Source of the DNA: Planctomycetota bacterium
Lineage (GTDB): Bacteria; Planctomycetota; Phycisphaerae; Phycisphaerales; UBA1924
DNA length: 6,876 nt
NCBI GenBank assembly: GCA_023434205.1
Contig: JAEYTB010000085.1
Coordinates: forward strand, 1-6,876
Direction of reading: 5' to 3'
The position numbers and the translations under genes are program-made. Positions 1-5,261 of the stretch are shown here, in pieces. How positions within the stretch are numbered: position 1 is the stretch's first letter; each line of letters begins with the position of its first letter. A model generated the notes under the pieces. That model did not search any database. It was not told where the DNA came from and was given only the letters and a program-made list of their open reading frames with translations.

Positions 1-618
1 AAGCTCAACATCCCCGCGGACCACCCCGCCCGAGACCCCATCGACAACTTCTACGTCGACGACCCGGCCAGGGTGAAGTCGCCCCGAATGCTGCGCAGCC
101 AGACCAGCACGGTGCAGGTGCGCACGCTGGAGGACGCGGTGAAGCGCGGCGGCGGCAGGCTCACCGCCCCGATCAAGATCGTCGCTCCCGGGCGCGTGTA
201 CCGGCCCGACACCGTGGACGCCACGCACTCATTCATGTTCCACCAGATCGAAGGGCTCTACGTCGACCGCGGCGTCACGATGACCGACCTCAAGACCACC
301 CTCTTCCAGTTCGCCCGCGCCTACTTCGGCCCCGAAGCGCAGGTTCGCCTCCGCCCCAGCTTCTTCCCCTTCACCGAACCAAGCGCCGAGTTCGACATGC
401 GCATCCGCCTCCGCCCCGAGCAGGAGCCCCGCTGGATGGAGCTGGGCGGCTGCGGCATGGTGGACCCGGCTGTGTTTGAGGCCTGCGGCGTGGACCCCCA
501 GGAATGGACCGGCTTCGCCTTCGGCTTCGGCATCGAACGCCTCGCGATGGGCAAGTACGCCATCCCCGACATCCGCCTGCTGTACGAGAACGATGTGCGG
601 TTCCTGCGGCAGGTGTAA
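1..618 (+). CDS. pheS: Phenylalanyl-tRNA synthetase alpha subunit, 3' part (5' end outside window)
   Basis: This is the C-terminal 205 residues of the alpha subunit of phenylalanine-tRNA ligase, the cytoplasmic alpha2-beta2 class II enzyme that charges tRNA-Phe. The frame is open from base 1 to TAA at 616-618. Visible landmarks, numbered within the fragment: LRSQTSTVQVR (31-41), the conserved substrate-pocket segment; motif 2 around GRVYRPDTVDATHSFMFHQ (64-82), with its arginine and the FHQIEG strand; RPSFFPFTEPSAEFD (118-132); WMELGGCGMVDP (145-156); and class II motif 3, FGFGIERLAMGKYAIPDIR (174-192), with the ATP-binding arginine. Full PheS proteins are usually about 330-350 residues, so roughly the first 130 residues (coiled-coil arm and motif 1) lie upstream. 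The first in-window ATG (88) is internal and is not the start. pheT is not downstream here. The gene converges on the next gene with 5 bases between stops, and I see no terminator hairpin at its end. Identification is secure. Confidence 0.97.
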   Translation, partial: KLNIPADHPARDPIDNFYVDDPARVKSPRMLRSQTSTVQVRTLEDAVKRGGGRLTAPIKIVAPGRVYRPDTVDATHSFMFHQIEGLYVDRGVTMTDLKTTLFQFARAYFGPEAQVRLRPSFFPFTEPSAEFDMRIRLRPEQEPRWMELGGCGMVDPAVFEACGVDPQEWTGFAFGFGIERLAMGKYAIPDIRLLYENDVRFLRQV

Positions 619-623
619 ACCGA

Positions 624-1907
624 TCACCGCGGGTCCGTCGGCTTGTTGACCACCGACTGACTCAGTCTTTCGATGCGGTCTCGGTGTACGCGGAACCGGA
701 ACTCCCACCACTGGTCCCGGGTCCCGCTGTCCTGCCGCGAGACGAGCACGGGGCCGGCGTGGTCAGCGTCTACGTGAACCGTTGCAGGTGCATACGTGTT
801 GTTGGCTTGATCGATTGAGCCGGCGAAGGTCCAACCCTGCCCGGTGCGGGTGAAGACCAGAACATAGGTATGGGCCAAGTGAGGATCGCTGATCTGGATC
901 GCGCAGTCGATCCCCGGGTTCCCGTCCAGCTCAAGATCGTGGCGCACGACCCGGTACGGACCTGAATCCCCGTCGGACGCCCAGAGCAGAATACGCGGCC
1001 AGATGCCCAGCTCTCGCAAGACCGCAACAAGCTGGTCCGACTGCGCTCCAGTGAGCCGCGAGACGACGTCTGAAGGGTCGGGACTGCGCCCGGTGCCGGG
1101 CCTGCTCCGCGGCGGTAGCGGAGCTCCACTCAGGGCCTCAAAGGCCTCGGCGCAGAGCCGCGCGGTGTCCTGCCCATAGCCGTCCACGACAATCCCGAAG
1201 TGCGGCTGCAACGTGGCGATGATGCGGTCCCGGTGCTCAGCCAGCTCATACCGGCACGCCTTTATCCCCCACTGGGTTGTGAATCGCAGCCTCGGGTCCG
1301 GGTCTTCAAGAGAGGCGAGCAGCTCGTCAACCGCCCGTTGCGGGTCCGGGCAGGTGACAAGGAGGAACCCAATCGCGTCGCGTCTGTCCGCCGCGCTCGC
1401 GCCCGCATCGACGATGCGCACGCGCAGGCGGTCCGTCAGCCGGACCCACTGCCAATCCCACAATTCGCGGTAAGACCTGGCATCCCGCCCCATGAACTCG
1501 CCCTGCGTGCGCCGCTTGATCTCATCGAACACCCACGGCCGATCAATGCGCCCGTAGAACTCGATCAGCACCGTGTCCGGCACGTACCGCACCCAGCGCC
1601 CTCGCGTCATGGAAGGGGCGACGATCCCCGCGCCACCGACAAGCAGCAGAAACCACGCTCCCGCCGCCCACCTCCAGCGCCGGCGCGTGCGCAGAAACTC
1701 ACGCTCGCCTCGCGCTACCCGTCCGCACTCCGGGCACACGAGGCCCGCCACCCCACTCATGTCGTACCAGCACCCACGCAGGCGGGCCCCGGGACAGCGC
1801 CGCCGCCCTCGGGCCCTGTCCCACCAGATCGCCCACACCAACAGCGATAGCCCACCCAGCGCTGTGAACGCCCCCACGCCCCGGAAGAGCCACGGCACGG
1901 TGTCCAT
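624..1907 (-). CDS. Membrane protein with zinc knuckle and HEAT-like region, function unknown (427 aa)
   Basis: I do not recognise a specific function. The N-terminus has a likely membrane helix (about 7-29). A cytoplasmic-type zinc knuckle with C38, C46, C58 and C61 follows (C46-WYDMSG, then CPECGR). A basic stretch precedes a second helix (about 80-98). The rest is probably extracytoplasmic or peripheral. Residues about 157-260 are helical and HEAT-like in character. Residues about 318-375 include HDLELDGNPGIDCAIQI followed by a beta-rich stretch, resembling one blade of an FG-GAP/VCBS-type module. The CWYDMSG...CPECGR knuckle recurs, from general knowledge, in Phycisphaerae membrane proteins, usually as CPxCWYDMSG. 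Here the first pair is C-x7-C rather than C-x2-C. The ATG at 1907 has no Shine-Dalgarno, but a TATAAC box lies 6 bases upstream, so the message may be leaderless. It ends tail-to-tail with pheS and looks monocistronic. Confidence 0.8.
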   Translation of the reverse strand: MDTVPWLFRGVGAFTALGGLSLLVWAIWWDRARGRRRCPGARLRGCWYDMSGVAGLVCPECGRVARGEREFLRTRRRWRWAAGAWFLLLVGGAGIVAPSMTRGRWVRYVPDTVLIEFYGRIDRPWVFDEIKRRTQGEFMGRDARSYRELWDWQWVRLTDRLRVRIVDAGASAADRRDAIGFLLVTCPDPQRAVDELLASLEDPDPRLRFTTQWGIKACRYELAEHRDRIIATLQPHFGIVVDGYGQDTARLCAEAFEALSGAPLPPRSRPGTGRSPDPSDVVSRLTGAQSDQLVAVLRELGIWPRILLWASDGDSGPYRVVRHDLELDGNPGIDCAIQISDPHLAHTYVLVFTRTGQGWTFAGSIDQANNTYAPATVHVDADHAGPVLVSRQDSGTRDQWWEFRFRVHRDRIERLSQSVVNKPTDPR

Positions 1908-1913
1908 GCGCCG

Positions 1914-1919
1914 GTTATA
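1914..1919 (-). promoter_or_regulatory. Extended -10 (TGGTATAAC) for the 427-aa gene
   Basis: On the - strand the sequence TGG-TATAAC sits so that transcription would start at or within a base or two of the ATG at 1907. TATAAC matches five of six consensus positions and is preceded by an extended -10 TG. No good -35 is seen about 17 bases upstream, which is tolerable for an extended -10 promoter. If used, the mRNA would be leaderless, fitting the absence of a ribosome binding site. Confidence 0.4.
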
Positions 1920-1975
1920 CCAGCACCCGTCCGATCGGTTGCTGACCGGCTGGTGCCTGCCCGCGTCCGGCGTGG

Positions 1976-1981
1976 TATGAT
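1976..1981 (+). promoter_or_regulatory. -10 box (TATGAT) for tRNA-Gly
   Basis: TATGAT matches five of six positions of the sigma-70-type -10 consensus and ends 8 bases before the first base of the tRNA, as expected for a start just upstream of the mature 5' end. The expected -35 position (about 1953-1958) holds no recognisable TTGACA, so the call rests on the -10 box and its position. Confidence 0.4.
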
Positions 1982-1989
1982 TCGGGCGT

Positions 1990-2061
1990 GCGGGCGTAGC
2001 TCAGTGGTAGAGCGACGCGTTCCCAACGCGTAGGTCGCGGGTTCAAGCCCCGTCGCCCGCT
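1990..2061 (+). tRNA. tRNA-Gly (anticodon CCC)
   Basis: A complete cloverleaf folds by eye. The acceptor stem is GCGGGCG (1990-1996) with CGCCCGC (2054-2060). The D stem is GCTC/GAGC (1999-2002/2010-2013). The anticodon stem is ACGCG/CGCGT (2015-2019/2027-2031) with loop TTCCCAA. The T stem is GCGGG/CCCGT (2037-2041/2049-2053, one G-T pair) with loop TTCAAGC. The anticodon at 2022-2024 is CCC, which reads the GGG glycine codon. The discriminator base is T (2061), as usual for bacterial tRNA-Gly. CCA is not encoded (TTTCAG follows), so it must be added by nucleotidyltransferase. No intron or neighbouring tRNA is seen. Confidence 0.97.
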
Positions 2062-2063
2062 TT

Positions 2064-2102
2064 CAGACGGTCCGGCCCCCAGCCGGGCCGTTCTGCGTTT
2101 TT
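2064..2102 (+). terminator. Intrinsic terminator after tRNA-Gly
   Basis: Arms ACGGTCCGGC (2067-2076) and GCCGGGCCGT (2082-2091) pair over 10 bases with one T-G wobble around a five-base loop. CAG/CTG at 2064-2066/2093-2095 can extend the stem past one bulged T. A run of five T follows at 2098-2102. It lies directly behind the tRNA and would end its transcript. Confidence 0.7.
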
Positions 2103-2122
2103 GGGGGGGAGGACGGGCGCAT

Positions 2123-2153
2123 GAAAAAAGGCCCGCCGCGGGGCAGGCCCTTT
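2123..2153 (-). terminator. Intrinsic terminator of the 262-aa secreted-protein gene
   Basis: On the + strand, GGCCCGCC (2130-2137) and GGCAGGCC (2142-2149) pair over 8 bases with one wobble around GCGG, preceded by six A (2124-2129). Read on the - strand this is a GC-rich hairpin followed by TTTTTT, about 30 bases after the stop of the gene at 2180-2968. With the tRNA terminator it forms a tail-to-tail termination zone. Confidence 0.8.
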
Positions 2154-2179
2154 CTCTGCAAGGTCAAGCAGAACGCGGC

Positions 2180-2968
2180 TCAGCGCCGGCGGCGGGCGAT
2201 GGCCAGCCCGCCCAGGCCCAGCAGGGCCAGCGAGGCCGGGGCCGGGACGACGTTGAAGCGGTGGTAGTTCTCGTAGCCGACCGAGGGCCCGTCGAACCCG
2301 GGGTTGCCGCCCAGGTTGATGGCGCCCGCGGGCAGCGACTCGTTGGACGAGAAGCCCGAGTCCGAGCTGTACGACGCGAAGAAGTTGAACCCGGACGAGA
2401 TGCCCAGGGACGCCAGCGGCAGCGTGTACTCGCGGAAGTTCGTGCCGTTGCCGGTGAACGTGCCGTTGTAGTCCACGAAGTTGGCCGAGAAGTCGGCCAT
2501 GCCGCCGGTGTGCTCGAACGTGACGATGCCGAAGCTGCCGATCACGATCGCGAAGTCGGACAGGAAGTTGGCGGGGAACGCGTCGTCGGCGTTGACGCTG
2601 ATGTTTGTCGCCGCCCGCCGCCCGCCGTCGCCGTTGTCGCTCATCATGCTGTCGATGAACCCGCCGGCGCGGCTGTCGATCTGGATGCTCACCAGGTCGT
2701 TGAGGCTGGCACCCGGCTGGAAGCCGATGTACAGGTTGGTCGCGTCCGACTTCATGTACACCGTCGCGGCGCCGAGCGTGCCGCCGAAGCCCGAGCCGCC
2801 GCCCGTGTACGCATAGCCGTTGCCCGGCCCATACTCGTTGGGGCCGAGGATTCCGTCCACCGTCGCGCCGGGGCCGCCGGCGTCGGTGTGCGTGGTCACG
2901 AGGCCGGCGTGGGAGACGCCGGCAAGGCACGCCGCGCCCGCGGCGATCACACTGATAAACGTGCGCAT
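2180..2968 (-). CDS. Secreted protein with PEP-CTERM-type (VPAPAS) sorting tail (262 aa)
   Basis: This is an exported surface or matrix protein of unknown ligand. The start is ATG 2968, chosen for its AGGAGAG ribosome binding site (9-base spacing from AGGAG) and the signal peptide right after it; the frame is open further upstream but that extension looks non-coding. Residues 1-21 form a signal peptide (MRTFISVIAAGAACLAG, probable cleavage after SHA). The body has TVDGILGPNEYG (36-47) and then VYMKSDATNLYIGF...LVSIQIDS, a beta-sandwich pattern reminiscent of CBM9/DOMON-like domains and similar to segments of the neighbouring 683-aa protein. It is rich in Gly, Asn, Ser and Asp. The C-terminus VVPAPASLALLGLGGLAIA plus RRRR (about 240-262) is a PEP-CTERM-type signal: short Pro motif, hydrophobic helix, Arg cluster. 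Such tails are normally recognised by exosortase for surface sorting; PAP for PEP is a common variant. No exosortase lies in the window. The gene is flanked by its own promoter and terminator. Confidence 0.88.
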   Translation of the reverse strand: MRTFISVIAAGAACLAGVSHAGLVTTHTDAGGPGATVDGILGPNEYGPGNGYAYTGGGSGFGGTLGAATVYMKSDATNLYIGFQPGASLNDLVSIQIDSRAGGFIDSMMSDNGDGGRRAATNISVNADDAFPANFLSDFAIVIGSFGIVTFEHTGGMADFSANFVDYNGTFTGNGTNFREYTLPLASLGISSGFNFFASYSSDSGFSSNESLPAGAINLGGNPGFDGPSVGYENYHRFNVVPAPASLALLGLGGLAIARRRR

Positions 2969-2975
2969 GGACTCT

Positions 2976-2982
2976 CTCTCCT
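2976..2982 (-). promoter_or_regulatory. Ribosome binding site fixing the ATG at 2968
   Basis: The - strand reads AGGAGAG, with AGGAG 9 bases before the ATG. The open frame extends about 93 codons further upstream, so this site, with the signal peptide that begins at this ATG, decides the start. Confidence 0.75.
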
Positions 2983-2987
2983 GTAAA

Positions 2988-3001
2988 GGCCCCTCGGGGC
3001 C
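2988..3001 (-). promoter_or_regulatory. GC hairpin in the 5' leader of the 262-aa gene
   Basis: GGCCC and GGGCC pair around a CTCG loop (an inner C-G pair would leave only two loop bases). It lies between the predicted transcription start and the ribosome binding site, 5 bases upstream of the latter. There is no T-run after it, so it is not an obvious terminator; it may stabilise the mRNA 5' end or affect ribosome access. Confidence 0.35.
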
Positions 3002-3020
3002 GTCTTGTCTCTCGGCCGCG

Positions 3021-3048
3021 AGTGTACCGAAACCGCTTTCAGGTGCAA
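3021..3048 (-). promoter_or_regulatory. Predicted promoter of the 262-aa secreted-protein gene
   Basis: On the - strand TTGCAC (3043-3048) and TACACT (3021-3026) are separated by 16 bases, giving a plausible sigma-70-type pair, with four of six matches in each box. Transcription would start near 3014, leaving a leader of about 45 bases. The spacer contains the GAAAGCGGTTTC palindrome-like box, the position expected for a repressor operator. Confidence 0.4.
3029..3040. promoter_or_regulatory. Putative operator box 1 (GAAACCGCTTTC)
   Basis: This imperfect 12-base palindrome (one mismatched inner pair) matches 11 of 12 bases of the perfect palindrome upstream of the 683-aa gene at 5214-5225. 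It sits inside the spacer of the predicted promoter. On the - strand it reads TGAAAGCGGTTTC including one flanking base, close to operators of LacI-family regulators and to cre sites. No regulator gene is in the window. Confidence 0.45.
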
Positions 3049-3086
3049 CGGCTTTCGCCCCCCCGAACCCCGCACCGACGTTCCCA

Positions 3087-3121
3087 TAAACAAAGAACGG
3101 GGCCCTTCGGAAGGGCCCCGT
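3087..3121 (-). terminator. Intrinsic terminator of the 683-aa gene
   Basis: Arms ACGGGGCCCTT (3097-3107) and AAGGGCCCCGT (3111-3121) pair perfectly over 11 bases around CGG. On the - strand the hairpin is followed by TCTTTGTTTA (3087-3096). It starts 26 bases past the stop at 3148 and separates this gene from the next one on the same strand, so the two are probably separate transcripts. Confidence 0.85.
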
Positions 3122-3147
3122 CCGGTGTTCCAACGGTTGTGTCAGGC

Positions 3148-5199
3148 TCAGCAGGCGCCGCCGGCCAGCACGCGGAAGAAGCTCTCGATGTCCGCGTCGG
3201 TCCCGACGTCGCCGTCGGCGTTGAAGTCCGCCCCCAGGGCGAAGCACGTGCCGCAGCAGTTGCCCGCCAGGCAGGCAAAGAACGCCTCGATATCGGCGTC
3301 GGTGCCGGTGTCGCCGTCGCCGTCAAAGTCCGCCGTGCCGCACACCGGCCCGGTGGGCACGGTGACGAACTGGTCGCCCGCGATCTGGGCGAAGTTGATC
3401 ACCGCAGCCTCCCCCAGGCTGGGGGCAAAGGGTTCCGCGGAGGGCGTCGGCAGGCCGCCGAGCACCTGGTTGGACACAAAGTCATGGCCGGTGCCGTTCA
3501 GGAATCCCGCGATCCGGATCGCCCCGCCGTCCCAGCCCAGCTCGGCCAGGTCCAGCTCCAGCTCGATGCCCGTCGTGACGCTCGCCGCGCCCGACACATC
3601 GGGGGAATCGGTCCCCGAGACGCCGCCCACGTTGGAGTTGTTGATCGACGAACGCAGCAGACCGGGGATCAGTGTGCCCGTCATCGCCTGCCGAGGCGCG
3701 CAGTCGGTGTTCAGCGGGTCGGTGCTGATGAAGTCCTGCTGATCCGCGTAGGTCGCGGGGAAGTCCATGGGGTTGGTGGTGGACTTGGGCCCGCCGTGGG
3801 TGGCCGAGTAGTCCATGATGTAGCCGGAGTTGTAGATGGGCCCGTTGGCCCGCAGCACCGCGGCGTTGGTGTAGTTCTCGACCGGGAAGCTGCCGTTGGT
3901 GATGCCGATGAAGTAGTCGGCGGTGAACCCGGCGTCGAAAGTGAGCCCCGGCCGCCCGGCGTCGCCGCCGCCGCCGGTCCCCATGCGGTTGAGCCCGTTG
4001 TAGTCGATGTCAACGTTGTCGGCCCGGAGGGTGTTCTGGCCCTCGGTGGCGTTGACATCGAAGAACAAGTCGAGCTTGTTGAAGTTGGTCTGGAGGTTGC
4101 CGGTGATCAGCACGTACAGCTTGCCGCCCGAGACAGTGGCGTAGAGCCCGTCGAGCTCCGACCCGTTGGCGACGTCCACGTTGGGGATGGTGATGCCAGT
4201 GGGGCTGCCGCCCACGCCGTTGGTGGCGCTGTTGTCGATCGTGGCCAGCAGCACCGGCGCGCCCACATCTCCGCCGCTCAGTGTGCCGTCAGAAGCCGGG
4301 GCCGTCGTCCCGCAGTAGAAACCGGGCCCGCCGCCCGCGCCTGGAAGGAGCTGCGCGAAGTTCACGTACACGCCGGTGGGCGTTCCGCCGTTGGTCATGC
4401 CCACCCAGTGCGAGGCCTCAAACCCCGGGTCAAAGGTGAGCCCGTTGGTGCCGCTGTCATTGCCCATCCGGTTGAGGCCGCCGGAATCCACGCCGGAGTT
4501 GTCGCTACGAAGGTTGTTCTGACCCGGCACGCCCGTGTCAAAGAACAGTTCCAGCTTGTTGAAGTTCGTCTCGAGCACGCCCGCGATGAACAGGTACAGC
4601 ACGTCGTCTGTGGTATCGGCAGGAGTGGCATTGTCGTACACCACGGCGTAGACCGCATCGATCTCCGAGCCGTTCGCCGAGTCGGGAGCCGGGTTGTTGT
4701 TGTCGCCAAAGCCCGTGTAGTTGTTCTGGATGAACTTGGGCGCGCCATAGATCGACTCGTCCCGCGTGCCGTTCACCATCGGGGCCGTGGTCACGAGGTT
4801 GGGCGACAGATCCACGAACTGGTTGCCGCTGATTCCGCCGAAGTTCAGGTTCCGAGGCTCGGCGAGGTTGCCCGTGTTGACCGGCAGCCCTCCGATGACC
4901 TGATTGGAGACATAATCGTGCCCGCCGCCGTTCACGAAGCCGGCCAGTCGGATCAACGCTGGGTTCCCCAGGAGCGAGAGCGGGATCGCGAGTTCAACGC
5001 CTGTCGTCACGCTCGCCGGGTCGCCGATCGTCCCGCCCGTGCCGGCGACATTGTCGCCGAACGTGGTTGGCTGGTTCTGAACCCAGAGGATGGGGCCGTA
5101 GCCGTCGCTGCCAAGGCTGCCGTCAATGACCGGCTGGGCCAGCGCAGCGCCGGCGCACGAGGCGAGGAAGGCGGCGGAAAGGGCGGAGCGGGTGATCAT
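3148..5199 (-). CDS. Large secreted modular repeat protein with dockerin-like C-terminus (683 aa)
   Basis: This exported, probably cell-surface protein has an unknown ligand. Start ATG 5199 has GGAGAG 6 bases upstream and begins the signal peptide MITRSALSAAFLASCAGAALA (cleavage after ALA; a weak LASC lipobox at 12-15 is an alternative). The body holds internal repeats: segment s1 (22-50, VIDGSLGSDGYG...TFGDN) recurs as s2 (140-167, YG...TGFGDN); module A (60-131 and 537-614) shares SVTTG-ELxLxLxxLG, GHD-VSNQV-GGLP and GxQFV; module B (175-284 and 344-449) shares ANGSE-D, TNFNKL-LFFD, GLNRMG and GLTFD-GF. Order is s1-A-s2-B-B-A. The tail has two 34-residue-spaced repeats (D624 and D658: DFDGDGDTGTDADIE, DFNADGDVGTDADIE), Ca-binding dockerin-like, ending GAC; this fits what NCBI calls GC-type dockerin proteins of Phycisphaerae (from memory). 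The Cys in the tail (620, 643, 648, 649, 652, 683) suggest disulfides. No cohesin partner or enzyme domain is seen. Confidence 0.88.
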   Translation of the reverse strand: MITRSALSAAFLASCAGAALAQPVIDGSLGSDGYGPILWVQNQPTTFGDNVAGTGGTIGDPASVTTGVELAIPLSLLGNPALIRLAGFVNGGGHDYVSNQVIGGLPVNTGNLAEPRNLNFGGISGNQFVDLSPNLVTTAPMVNGTRDESIYGAPKFIQNNYTGFGDNNNPAPDSANGSEIDAVYAVVYDNATPADTTDDVLYLFIAGVLETNFNKLELFFDTGVPGQNNLRSDNSGVDSGGLNRMGNDSGTNGLTFDPGFEASHWVGMTNGGTPTGVYVNFAQLLPGAGGGPGFYCGTTAPASDGTLSGGDVGAPVLLATIDNSATNGVGGSPTGITIPNVDVANGSELDGLYATVSGGKLYVLITGNLQTNFNKLDLFFDVNATEGQNTLRADNVDIDYNGLNRMGTGGGGDAGRPGLTFDAGFTADYFIGITNGSFPVENYTNAAVLRANGPIYNSGYIMDYSATHGGPKSTTNPMDFPATYADQQDFISTDPLNTDCAPRQAMTGTLIPGLLRSSINNSNVGGVSGTDSPDVSGAASVTTGIELELDLAELGWDGGAIRIAGFLNGTGHDFVSNQVLGGLPTPSAEPFAPSLGEAAVINFAQIAGDQFVTVPTGPVCGTADFDGDGDTGTDADIEAFFACLAGNCCGTCFALGADFNADGDVGTDADIESFFRVLAGGAC
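3185..3232 (-). repeat. Dockerin-like repeat 2 (partner at 3287-3334)
   Basis: These 48 bases match 3287-3334 at 40 of 48 positions by eye, at an exact offset of 102 bases (34 codons). They encode the second Asp-rich loop, ADFNADGDVGTDADIE, of the 683-aa protein. The DNA similarity partly reflects shared codon choice for the same residues. Confidence 0.8.
3287..3334 (-). repeat. Dockerin-like repeat 1 (partner at 3185-3232)
   Basis: This encodes the first Asp-rich loop, ADFDGDGDTGTDADIE. Each loop looks one residue longer than the classical 12-residue dockerin calcium loop. Confidence 0.8.
3358..3591 (-). repeat. Module A, second copy (residues 537-614)
   Basis: This copy encodes SVTTGIELELDLAELG, FLNGTGHDFVSNQVLGGLP and AGDQFV. 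It matches the first A copy at 4807-5022 clearly at protein level and partly at DNA level (for example GTCGTGACGCTCGCC against GTCGTCACGCTCGCC). Confidence 0.75.
3853..4170 (-). repeat. Module B, second copy (residues 344-449)
   Basis: This encodes ANGSELDGLYATV, LQTNFNKLDLFFD, GLNRMG and GLTFDAGF. The best-conserved stretch around AGCTTGTTGAAGTT is exactly 480 bases from its counterpart in the first copy. It lacks a 9-residue loop (around NATPADTTDDV) that the first copy has. Confidence 0.8.
4348..4677 (-). repeat. Module B, first copy (residues 175-284)
   Basis: This encodes ANGSEIDAVYAVV, LETNFNKLELFFD, GLNRMG and GLTFDPGF. It is followed by LLATIDNSATNGVGG, which resembles LLRSSINNSNVGGV after the second B copy. 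The two B copies therefore share their downstream linker as well as their core. Confidence 0.8.
4807..5022 (-). repeat. Module A, first copy (residues 60-131)
   Basis: This encodes SVTTGVELAIPLSLLG, FVNGGGHDYVSNQVIGGLP and SGNQFV, homologous to residues 537-614. It follows segment s1 directly, whereas the second A copy follows module B and its linker. Confidence 0.75.
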
Positions 5200-5203
5200 G
5201 GAT

Positions 5204-5209
5204 CTCTCC
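5204..5209 (-). promoter_or_regulatory. Ribosome binding site fixing the ATG at 5199
   Basis: The - strand reads GGAGAG, with GGAG 6 bases before the ATG. The frame stays open about 31 codons upstream, but that stretch crosses the leader palindromes and lacks a signal peptide. Confidence 0.7.
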
Positions 5210-5213
5210 AAAA

Positions 5214-5225
5214 GAAAGCGCTTTC
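5214..5225. promoter_or_regulatory. Putative operator box 2 (GAAAGCGCTTTC, perfect palindrome)
   Basis: This is a perfect 12-base palindrome located 4 bases upstream of the ribosome binding site of the 683-aa gene. It matches box 1 at 3029-3040 in 11 of 12 bases. Its form, GAAA-GCGC-TTTC with a central CG step, is typical of LacI-family operators. So close to the start codon it would act by blocking elongation or initiation rather than as an activator site. It could alternatively act as RNA, but a 12-base palindrome with no loop makes a poor hairpin. Confidence 0.45.
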
Positions 5226-5261
5226 GGCGCGAGGGGTTGATGCGCGGGATTCGAACTGGAG

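Noticed and set aside
2059..2065. CGCTTTC half-site just after the tRNA, like half of the operator boxes
   Set aside because: It lacks the GAAA half, and a 7-base match is expected about once in this window by chance.
2043..2930. Arg/His-rich open frames on the - strand overlapping the 262-aa gene, and a + strand frame at 2261-2986
   Set aside because: They are shadow frames. The start of the first lies in the tRNA and terminator region, and neither has a plausible start site or domain.
5246..5256. GTTCGAATCCC-like sequence (- strand), resembling a tRNA T-loop or an attachment-site tRNA remnant
   Set aside because: Flanking bases do not form a T stem or acceptor stem, and no integrase, direct repeat or other tRNA piece is nearby.
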